Positions 1 through 17,167 of a stretch of DNA of 20,000 nucleotides are shown piece by piece. The notes under the pieces were generated by a model, which worked only from the letters and a program-made list of their open reading frames with translations, had not been told where the DNA came from and searched no databases. A program made the translations under genes and the position numbers. How positions within the stretch are numbered: the stretch's first letter is position 1; each line of letters begins with the position of its first letter. Source of the stretch: Sphaeroforma sirkka (Eukaryota; Opisthokonta; Ichthyosporea; Ichthyophonida); assembly GCA_001586965.3 (NCBI GenBank), contig LUCW03000359.1, positions 47,501 through 67,500 on the forward strand, in the 5' to 3' direction.

Positions 1-52
1 GAGCTTCTCTCCAAATACATATGTTCACCACAATGCTATTCCCATTTTCCAG

Positions 53-8362
<8,310 letters not shown>

Positions 8363-8430
8363 ATTTTTACAAACTGCGAGTGAATCACAGTCGGGTGGAT
8401 AAAGCTGGTTGTTCAAATTGCTCTACATGC

Positions 8431-8453
8431 GGGTTTTTAGGGTTTTAGGGTTT
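8431..8453 (+). repeat. Telomere-like TTTTAGGG tract in the HOOK 3' UTR
   Basis: Three GGG blocks separated by TTTTTA and TTTTA, followed by TTT: GGG-TTTTTA-GGG-TTTTA-GGG-TTT. This resembles a plant/green-alga type telomere unit (TTTAGGG or TTTTAGGG) rather than the animal TTAGGG. It starts 69 nt after the HOOK stop codon. Only about two and a half units, so chance cannot be excluded. Confidence 0.6.
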
Positions 8454-8489
8454 CATCTGACTCCGAGTGTGATTTTAGTTCTGTAGGAG

Positions 8490-8495
8490 ATTAAA
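8490..8495 (+). terminator. Candidate poly(A) signal ATTAAA for HOOK
   Basis: ATTAAA, the commonest variant of AATAAA, lies about 128 nt after the HOOK stop and is followed within 10-35 nt by a G/T-rich stretch. A second variant, GATAAA, is at about 8398. No exact AATAAA was seen on the plus strand nearby. Confidence 0.4.
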
Positions 8496-8556
8496 ATATT
8501 TGACTGAAGTTTGGAAGACTTGTAATGGATCTGGGAACATCTGGGTGGAGGGTAAT

Positions 8557-8768
8557 AGCCTGTTCATGTCTTATCGCTTGAGTTGCTACTAAGGATTATA
8601 TAGCTTGAGTGATACATGAAGCCTTCTAATATGCTTTCTTTGCACTCAACCCAACTGTGATACAAAAGCCTGTTCATGTTTTATCGGTTGTGTTGCTACT
8701 AAGGATTGTATAGCTTAAGCGATACATGAAGCTTTCTAATGTGCTTTCTTTGCACGCAACCCACCTGT
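8557..8768 (+). repeat. Two-copy tandem duplication, period 110 bp
   Basis: Copy 1 is 8557-8658 and copy 2 is 8667-8768, with 8 nt between. Both run from AGCCTGTTCATGT through TTGCTACTAAGGATT and ATACATGAAGC to CTTTCTTTGCAC and end CAACCCA[AC]CTGT. They differ by roughly ten substitutions and no visible indel. No open frame or known element is seen. Lies downstream of the HOOK poly(A) candidate, so probably untranscribed spacer. Confidence 0.88.
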
Positions 8769-9144
8769 TTTAATAACGAGCATATCACCAATTGAGCGCT
8801 TGGGAACCGGGACTCGAATGTAAGCGACTATTCACGGTGACAACTTAAATAAGGGCGTTAGTGGTCGTGTACAAATCAGTCAGTTACTGGACTCTGCTAT
8901 AACAAAGTCGGAGACGGGAAGCAAACTTAAGTCGTCGTTAGATTGGGAGAATCTTAAACCTAAACTATCAAACCCTGTTCGAGATGGTGATCAATCTTCC
9001 ACCACCGTGCCATGTCCCACGAGACCTAGACGCTTAACTGCGAGTGTAGTATGAGTCTACAGTAAGAAAATCAAGAATCGTGACCAGACAAGCAATAATC
9101 GATCCTGTATTGTGAATGGATAAATTCCACTATCAAGGCACTTA

Positions 9145-9150
9145 TTTATT
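9145..9150 (-). terminator. CBS poly(A) signal AATAAA overlapping the stop codon
   Basis: On the minus strand the stop reads T-AATAAA-TAAG: the last two bases of the TAA stop are the first two of AATAAA. No other AATAAA is seen in the next 90 nt. If used, the 3' UTR would be only about 15-30 nt. Confidence 0.55.
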
Positions 9151-9943
9151 AATTTTGTTTCACCAGGAATTTGAGCACATCGATCTTTGTCATCACACCG
9201 GCTAGGTTTCCAGAGTCGTCGGTTGTGAAGCCAATGTGATGGTGTTCGAAGAACATCTCCAGCGATTTGAGTGGCTGTTATATAGTTTTGCATATAATGG
9301 TTCGGATCAATTCGGGCGTTCACATGGCAACGAAAACACAAAGCCAGGCAAAATTGAATTCACACAGTGTGAGTACATATGTTCTCGGAATCTATCTTTA
9401 TGTGTGTTTTGACATCAGCGCAACACATACATGCTTTTAAGGTCTTTTTTTGTTGTTGCATATACACATGCGAGTACCACCCAACACCAAGAAAAACCGG
9501 TCTGAAATCAATATATAATAATAATATGTAAGTCACACAAAAAGAACATACCGTATCAGGTTTGATAACCTCAAATTTCTTCTTCGTGTTGAAGTGCAGC
9601 ATACACTTCTCTACATGGTCACTGATCGTGCAACGTCCATGTGTGAGTGCGGCTAGTAGCTGACCTTCGGTGACGAGACCGCGAATCTGCAACAAACGAT
9701 GAGTAGTCAGTCAGTATTCAGATATGAATACGATCCATGATATATATATATATACCTCCTTTACTTGATACTGGTGCAATGAATCAACCCCGTAGATCAC
9801 ACACCTTTCCATCCGCGTCCGTCAACGGAAGATAGTCGAAGCCGTGCTTGTTTAACACCTCGACAGCCTCTCCGCAGGTGGAGGTAAGCGCAGCAGTCAC
9901 GGGCACGGGCAGATCCAGATCCTTCACCGTCGCACCATTGAAT
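9149..9943 (-). CDS. CBS: CBS C-terminal Bateman module (two CBS domains)
   Basis: Exons 9943-9805, 9686-9552 and 9274-9149 encode residues 373-505. CBS1 covers about 385-435 ([37 protein letters not shown]) and CBS2 about 440-505 ([30 protein letters not shown]). In human CBS this module binds S-adenosylmethionine and relieves autoinhibition; the TxxD motif of the second site (human Thr535/Asp538) is kept here as Thr493/Asp496. AdoMet binding is therefore plausible but inferred; many lower-eukaryote enzymes have the domains and do not respond. Stop TAA at 9151-9149. Confidence 0.93.
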
Positions 9944-12559
9944 CTGTAACCAAAATGGATCGCCGATGTAGTAAAACAATTTGAGTCACATAAGCATAAA
10001 CATATGTTGGAATATTGATTCGTCGTATGCGAGATCGTTGAGCCAAAGAGTACACTAGGTGATGATCTGTCACATACCAACTCGGCAGAGAATTATTTAT
10101 TTATGATAAAATACGCATGCAGATTATACAACAAACGTGAAAATACCTATCAACTTCAGACTCTTTGGTAGCCCTCTCCATGATTCCATTCTCATACATC
10201 CATTCATCGTTCAAAAACTTAGACATGTAGTTGCGCAAACCATCGGGCAGCATCACCACACACTTCTGTCCCGCTTTCAGTTCTTTAGCGGCCTCGATAG
10301 CACACGCCATGGCGGCGCCGGATGAACCGCCGCACAACAGACCTAAATGAATATATTGATGAAGATGACATGTTGAACATCTCAATCAAGTAGCATCCTG
10401 AAGTACCGGACCCCAATGCGTATATCATAAGAGATACTAGCCGTAAAAATCTCAACAAACCAATAATTTGAGGTAATGAACATCTGAGGGGCACGTGCTA
10501 TGATTAAACCGTGTGCCTGCATGATCTTACTTTGGCATTCGAGAATGTATGTATAAGGGACAAATCTATAGGACAGTATAGGCGGAAAACGAAGTTTGTC
10601 CCTTGCGATATGCATACCTTCTTCCTTTATCATCCGTCTCGCCATAATAAGACTGGGCTTATCAGTGCACTTGTACCACTTATCGACCACACTTCGATCC
10701 AAGGAGTTGGGGATAAAGTCATATCCAATGCCTTCTACTTGGTACATTGGCCCATTAACATTCAGACTCGCCGGCTGTGCCAGAATAGACCCAACCGGAT
10801 CAACACCCACGATGATCACATCAGGACACACCTCCTTCAGCCTACGGGCGATACCTGTGTTTATTCCAAATAGCGGATCGTAAGTTCAGGACGAAGGAAA
10901 TATCCAATAAACCCCACTTTAACGGATTTAAACCCTTTAAGTCATCACAGTGATCATTCGTCACACTTTGACGGCCACTGGTGTTATTGAACAATAAAAT
11001 TTGTCCTTGAGCACGTCCTGCCGACTATATCAACAGGTGCGAGAGTAGCCGCTCCTCCCGCACCCGAATATCCACTTTGAATCCACAAGTATTCCTAGCA
11101 ACATACCAACCAGAAACAGCGCGCTCCCGCTTACACAAATTTCGGACATTACCGTCATTAAACTAACTAAACAATACATCTTGTATGGACACGTATAATT
11201 AATTACCTGTGATTGTACCGCCAGTACCGGCACCAGCTACCAGCATATCTACTTTACCCCCACACGCCTCGAGAATCTCCTCTGCGGTGGTGTCGTAGTG
11301 TGCCAGAGGGTTGAACTCATTGTCGTACTGGTTCAGAATATGCGAGTTGGGAATTTCGCGGTTCAAACGCATGGACACCCCGATGTGAGATTCTGTACAG
11401 GGTGAAGTGGACCAAGGTTAAAAGTGAGATTTAGTTGTTGTTTTTTATGGTTTGTAAAATGTAAAAATTGCAACATTCGACTATGCAATAACACGCTGAA
11501 AAATTTCACTGGCCGCTCAGTCCTTCCAACTATATCCGTGTGAGAACTTGTTCATAAACCCACAATCGCCATTGAAAGTGCATAGTTACATATCATGCCA
11601 TACCTGGAGAGTCAAAAGAGGCATCATTGGGAGTTCTGACAATCTCGGCGCCCAGGGCTCTAAGAGTGTCGACCTTCTCGTTACTCATCTTCTCGGGCAG
11701 GCAGATTATGCACCTGTATCCCTTCACAGCGGCGCATAGAGCCAGTCCCAAACCTGGAGTACCAAATCAACAGTCAATATTAAGAAACAAACGACGCATC
11801 GGATATGTCTTTGACGCATCGATTTTACGCGTTTAGGCGACAAGGGATCTCATGTCAGTGCCTGTTATGCGGTCGAAATCTTCGTTTTGAGATAATTAAC
11901 AGCACATGTATGAAACTGGTTGCACAAAGCAATACAAACACGAACACGACTACACATATCCGCGAATTGCCTTGGCGAGTCTTAAGTAACTCGAATATAG
12001 ACCAGGAAAAGCCTCAGGGTTGACAGATAGGTCATACACACCTGTGTTACCACTAGTTGGTTCTATGATAGTGTCTCCGGGCTTGATTTTCCCGCTCTTC
12101 TCCGCCTCTTCAAACATTCGCTTGGCGATACGGTCCTTAACGGAACCAGCCGCGTTGAAAAACTCACATTTCGCCAAGAGATCGCATTCTAATCCTTCAG
12201 CTTTATTGATGGTATTGATCTGTAAATATTGGCCAGTACCGGTACGCATCGATGTTGCTCAGGTAAGGTATCACCTACTGACACTTGATGTATAAAACTT
12301 CTAGATCACAATATACACACGCGCTCCCCACCAAACATTGCCAATATTTGACTATTCCGAAGTAGATCGTACAGCACGTGAGGAGGCAAGTGCAATAATA
12401 TCACACATAACAAGTTTATTATATTTACATATATATATACAAATATATACATCTAAAGTATTTATTTATATATATATATTTACCTAATTTATGTACATAT
12501 TAATAAATATACAAATTCCTTGCTAGATCGACAGGTAGTTGAATAGATACATGTATATG

Positions 12560-12590
<31 letters not shown>

Positions 12591-12839
12591 CATTTATGTG
12601 TATATACTTAAAAGTATACAAATATATACATCTAAATTATTTATTTATATATATACCTAATTTATGTATATATTTATAAATAATTTAGATGTATATATTT
12701 GTATACATTTAAGTATATTTTATAAATATACAAATTCCTTGCTAGATCGGCAGGTAGAGGAATAGATACATGTATATGTACACACACATATATATACATA
12801 TATACAAGTGTGTGTGTATGTATGTACACAATTAGACAA

Positions 12840-12886
<47 letters not shown>

Positions 12887-13063
12887 GTGTGTGTGTACAT
12901 ATGTTTATGAATATCATGTATGCCTAAGGATGATTATATATATGTATATGTATATGTATGTATATATATGAATCGAGTGTGTCCATGTATGTTTGTATTT
13001 TCGAATGTATACATGAGACAAAACAGCATATGGGCTATATATATATGTGCGTGTGTTTGTATA

Positions 13064-13094
<31 letters not shown>

Positions 13095-13409
13095 TATACA
13101 TATATACACACTCACACGTATATATATATATATCGAACATTTAGTCTGACATGTACAATCTACACTAGCTATGATAATTGAGCAATTATCCAATTTGCAT
13201 TGTAAACTTGACATATATACGATGATTCGTATACATACCTTGACCAGAGGGGTATCTCCGATATGTTCCAAAATGCTATCCAACACTTTGAGATCACCCT
13301 TGGGTCTTTTTTGATGTTGCGCGTCAGCTCCGGTTTCCTCAGCTTTTCTCCACTCACGTATGCCTGAAAACAGGTTCAGTGGCTGAGTCTCTTCCGTTTC
13401 TTGCGTCAT
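9149..13409 (-). CDS. CBS: Cystathionine beta-synthase, complete, 9 exons
   Basis: Exons in transcript order: 13409-13239, 12219-12042, 11753-11604, 11392-11207, 10854-10618, 10342-10147, 9943-9805, 9686-9552, 9274-9149; 1518 nt, 505 residues, all phases continuous. The enzyme joins serine and homocysteine into cystathionine, first step of transsulfuration, in the cytosol. Visible landmarks: GDTPLVK (51-57); GSVKDR with PLP Lys85; EPTSGNTG (110-117) with Asn115; PESHIGV; GTGGT phosphate loop (222-226); [16 protein letters not shown] with Ser314; then two CBS domains. Human CBS has 551 residues; this one is shorter mainly at the N-terminus. The start ATG 13409 has A at -3 (AACAAAATGA); the frame is open further upstream, so an upstream coding exon ending at an acceptor-like CTCTACAG near 13439 is possible but the extension does not look coding. 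Introns 10855-11206 and the shorter ones hold nothing notable. Confidence 0.97.
10147..13409 (-). CDS. CBS: CBS catalytic core exons (fold type II PLP domain)
   Basis: The first six exons encode residues 1-373. Against human CBS the offset is a near-constant 34-35 residues at the key sites: Lys85 (human Lys119), Asn115 (149), Thr226 (260), Ser314 (349), so the active site looks complete. Two regulatory features of the human enzyme are absent: residues 1-50 contain no Cys, so the heme ligand Cys52 has no counterpart, and the CPGC redox motif (272-275) reads CPDV (238-241). The family includes heme-free enzymes in yeast and protists, so this predicts activity independent of heme. Exon-end phases are 0, 1, 1, 1, 1 and 2. 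Confidence 0.93.
12441..12785. repeat. Duplicated block around a unique TTCCTTGCTAGATCG segment
   Basis: Two blocks share, in order, ACATCTAAA (12449 and 12628), a CCTAATTTATGTA segment, and CAAATTCCTTGCTAGATCG (from 12512 and 12731) followed by CAGGTAG and GAATAGATACATGTATATGT. The offset is 179 nt at the first landmark and 219 nt at the second, so copy 2 carries about 40 extra bases. That extra matches the length of the right arm of the inverted repeat at 12602-12718. Confidence 0.8.
12602..12718. repeat. 40-bp inverted repeat with 37-nt loop
   Basis: Left arm 12602-12641 and right arm 12679-12718 are reverse complements with one mismatch (AAAAG against AAATG), around TACAAATATATACATCTAA. 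A stable hairpin or cruciform is expected despite AT-richness. No transposase or clear target-site duplication is seen. Confidence 0.85.
12840..13135. repeat. (TA)n, (TG)n and (TATG)n microsatellites in CBS intron 1
   Basis: TA runs at about 12853-12883 and 13069-13095, with TG/CA-rich and TATGTA-type sequence between and after them, ending near 13132. Alternating purine-pyrimidine for most of its length. Confidence 0.85.
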
Positions 13410-14109
13410 TTTGTTACTTTGAGATCGAATGTGCTTTGCTGTAGAGATGGATGTGGGTATATGGTCAGCGTACACTTGGTATTTTCGGCTCAATAGCTGT
13501 ACGCCCGTATGTAAATAAAAACGATTCCGACAACAAATACTCTCGTAAATATTTACATGTATTCTCGTGCTATGTGCGGTTGTGACGTTATTTGACACGC
13601 TTGTCCACTCAGATGACATTGAATGCAGACCACTCACCAGTCACCACACCCCAGTAGCCACCAGTCCCAAAAGCAGGATACAAAAATACAGACAGATACC
13701 CGTTTATTATTGGTCATTTCAGTTTTGTTGTCGTTGCCGACTAGGCGACTCCATGTACAAACTATGTATATTTCTATAAAAAAGCCGGTGCTGTTCATAG
13801 TACTTGTAATAAAAGGCATTTTTCAAGTGTCGCTACATATTTAGCCCCCTAGATTAACAGTCTCTATGGCAAAACATGAAACAAATATATGACATGGTTA
13901 ACCACAAAAACCAGCTATTTTATGTGTTTTGCTGAACGTTTGGTTTATTACCGGTTTTTTTATACGCCATTATGTATATTCCTAAAAACCAGCATAGCGT
14001 AAATAAACCAGTATTTATTCAAATCATAAACGGTGATGGAGAGACATATTTTTGAATTTGGTTTTGGACAAAGGTTATGTCTTTTTAGTAAACAGTCTAT
14101 ATTTAGACC

Positions 14110-14137
14110 GGGGGGGTGGTGCCGGCGAGGGGGGCGC
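14110..14137 (+). promoter_or_regulatory. G-rich patch (G7 and G6 runs) upstream of OTU1
   Basis: Runs of seven G (14110-14116) and six G (14129-14134) separated by TGGTGCCGGCGA, in otherwise AT-rich surroundings, about 300 nt upstream of the OTU1 start. Contains GCCGGC and GGCGCC palindromes. Could act as a GC box or an irregular G-quadruplex. Confidence 0.45.
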
Positions 14138-14164
14138 CAGGCGAGAGTCACAAGAAATCACAGG

Positions 14165-14197
14165 TGTCAGACTGTCAGACTGTCAGTTGTCATGTCA
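14165..14197 (+). promoter_or_regulatory. Five TGTCA words in 33 bp
   Basis: TGTCA starts at 14165, 14173, 14181, 14188 and 14193; the first three form an 8-bp tandem unit (TGTCAGAC). TGTCA/TGACA is the core bound by TALE homeodomain factors (TGIF/MEIS type). It may equally be a small satellite. Lies about 230 nt upstream of the OTU1 start. Confidence 0.4.
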
Positions 14198-14353
14198 CAG
14201 GAATGCTTATCGTTTTAATTCATCATCAACGATCATCGTGAAAGTCAGCTTCAAATGCATTTATATATTTACAAAATACCAAGAAGTTCTTTATCGACGG
14301 AAAACATAACATGTATTGTGCCCATCCATTTCACCTTTACCGTTACGTAACTT

Positions 14354-14361
14354 TATAAAAG
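14354..14361 (+). promoter_or_regulatory. TATA box (TATAAAAG) of OTU1
   Basis: A consensus TATAAAAG 63 nt before the ATG at 14424 would place the transcription start near 14385 and leave a 5' UTR of about 40 nt. Good distance and consensus; not tested. Confidence 0.6.
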
Positions 14362-14423
14362 CCCCTGCCTTTGGTATCCGACAAGGTGAAAACTTTTAAG
14401 TGAATTTACTTCGATCAGACATC

Positions 14424-14673
14424 ATGACTCTGGTGAGTATATAATTGATCAGCGTTCGCCGAAAGTAAGTCTGTAAGTTCATGAGGATTATGAGATACGC
14501 AGTGGCCGTAATGTCGGGCGTGCTACTAGTTCGCGAGGAATTTCCTTCAAGCAAGTGCCTGTCGGATAACCTGTAATTTGATTTTATGGGGGGTATTATT
14601 CATTAGTTGAATCAATTTATATCAATTGCATGCACAGGGGTATGTACATGTATATGTATATGTGTACGCATAT

Positions 14674-14714
<41 letters not shown>

Positions 14715-14822
14715 TTACATATATATGTTGTATGTATTTGTACCTATTTCCGTATAATTTTATGTATGTATATATGTTGGTATGTAGGTATGTTTATATG
14801 TATGTATGTATGTATATGTGCA

Positions 14823-14861
<39 letters not shown>

Positions 14862-14944
14862 GTCTTTATATATTCAACTTAATATATATATATGTGTGTG
14901 TGAGTGCGTACAGTTAACAACATGTAAATCTGTCCACGCATTAT

Positions 14945-14988
<44 letters not shown>

Positions 14989-17038
14989 ATATTTGTATTT
15001 AAAATATATATATATATGGTGCGTGTGTGTGTGTATTGTGTGTGTTATTCATGCATGCATAATAATCCACATATATTATATATAAATGCACGCACATGCA
15101 TATATATATATATATATATACTATATATAGTGATGCGTGTGTGATGATGTGATGCGTGTACGTGCGTGTGCATGTATGTACGCGTATTATATATATATAT
15201 GATTCATGCATACGCATATGCATATTACGTATTTAGTTATGCATATATATCCCAGCCGTATGCATGGACGACGCATGTATGCACACATTTATATCATATT
15301 ATATATATATATAAATAAAACATATGCATATATGTATATGCCTTCACAAAACACGTCCGGATGATTGTACGTACGTACGCACGCATCCATAGCGTACGTA
15401 TAATGCATATTTATATTCTTTTATATATATGATAACGATCATTATATATATATATATATATGTAATATACATATATATATAATATATAATATATAATAAT
15501 ATTATATATATATATATTATATATTATTAAATATTACATACATATTATTATTATTATTATATATTATTAACCATATATGCTAATTATTATATACATAACA
15601 CATACATAATACACATATATATAATATGCTTTAATGCATATATGCATATGCGTATCCCATAATATGTGCATGTATATATATTATTATACATATGTATAGC
15701 ATGCATATATTATGCACATACAGTTACATATATATACGTCATGCATATATGTGTTACCAATGCATATAACATAATATATGCACACAATACGCATGCATGT
15801 AACATACATGCATGTACATATGCCATATTATTATGAGCATATATGCTACATATATAACAATTATATATGATAACATACATATGTGCTACGCAACATACGT
15901 TACGTACGTTGCATGCATACGTACGGCCTTTACGCATATGTGCATCCATATATTATTATAATACACATAACATTATATACATAACAAATCACGCATATGT
16001 GTGCATGTACGTACGTACGTACGCAATTATTACGATCTGTATTACATAGGTGTAATTATGGTATTACATATTACGCATATTATTATTATATGTATATATA
16101 TATATTAATACATATATAAAACATACATATTATATATATTATATACATAAACGATCATGCATGTGTGAACGCATCATGCAGAGATTGAATAATTTATATA
16201 TACATATGTTATACATGTGTTGATGATGATGATGATGTTGTGTGTTTGTTATCATTTTACATCCATTATATTATGGCATATTATATATATATGTATGTAT
16301 ACATTATGCATACACATATATTAAATATGCAATACATACAATGCATCAACACATGTGTGCGCACATTGTTACATGTATCGTCCATATGTATTGGTATTAT
16401 TTATGTCATATATATTATTATATATATATATGTATTATATATATATATATATATTATTATAATGTATATATAAATATATTATTAATAATATTATTATATA
16501 TTATATAATCATATATACATAAGCATTATTATGCATAACATATATATATATATTAATAACATATACATATATACATATTATGTATGGTCATTTATATTGC
16601 ACATACAAACATATGTATACATGTATTAATAACATTTGTACATATGTTGTATACATTGTTATTATATTATACTCCATATATACATATAGCTATTACATAC
16701 ATACATATATATTATAATATTTACATGTAATATACATGGCATATGTTATATTTATAGCAATATGTTTTATTTGTATGTATATTATATATTATTATGTTGC
16801 CATATTATTAATAATTTGCTGCAATTATATATATTTATTACATATTATTACATATGTATATATTATATGTAATAATATGTATATAATAATATCAATATAT
16901 GCATAATTAATACAATATATAACATTACATAATACATATGCACCATAATACATACATATACATATTATATACATATATATTACAATACAATACATATATA
17001 ATATGCATATATATATATTATATAATATATATATATAT

Positions 17039-17070
<32 letters not shown>

Positions 17071-17136
17071 ATATGTCCCCCCTATATCCATTTATATATC
17101 TTTTTCCGGATGATTGTAACGTATATATACGTTTTT

Positions 17137-17167
<31 letters not shown>

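Larger units (their letters stand above)
8363..9148. other. Convergent spacer between HOOK and CBS
   Basis: The ends of two converging genes are 786 nt apart. The spacer holds the probable HOOK 3' UTR, a telomere-like G/T tract, an ATTAAA poly(A) candidate and a two-copy tandem duplication (listed separately). From 8770 to 9148 I see no gene or clear repeat. No long TA microsatellite is present. Confidence 0.7.
12220..13238 (-). other. CBS intron 1 (1019 nt, phase 0), AT-rich repeats
   Basis: Donor AAG|GTATGT, acceptor TATTTACAG. The part from 12220 to about 12420 and from 13135 to 13238 is ordinary; 12420-13135 is a dense field of TA/TG/CA microsatellites with a duplicated block and a long inverted repeat (listed separately). 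It creates many meaningless Tyr-Ile open frames on both strands. Confidence 0.8.
13410..14423. promoter_or_regulatory. Divergent intergenic region between CBS and OTU1
   Basis: About 1.0 kb separates the two start codons of oppositely oriented genes, so both promoters should lie here. The OTU1 side has a good TATA box at 14354. On the CBS side the only strong TATA-like word is TATAAAAAAACC on the minus strand at about 13964-13953, more than 540 nt from the ATG, which would imply a long or spliced 5' UTR (acceptor-like CTCTACAG at about 13446-13439). Also present: AAAAACCAGC twice (13906, 13984), partly inverted TGGTTTATTAC / GTAAATAAACCA, a G-rich patch and a TGTCA cluster. No ORF looks coding. 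Confidence 0.6.

Noticed and set aside
8808-8898. tRNA-like B box (TTCGAGTCC, minus strand) with an A-box-like TAGCAGAGT further upstream on that strand
   Set aside because: The T-arm does not pair, the boxes are about 70 nt apart and no acceptor stem forms. At most a decayed tRNA-derived SINE; not enough to call.
13035-13637. Minus-strand open frame that extends CBS about 76 residues upstream of ATG 13409 and past its donor at 13239
   Set aside because: The upstream part has no family similarity or codon pattern and contains an acceptor-like site, and the downstream part reads into TA repeats. ATG 13409 has a good context, so the shorter start was kept.
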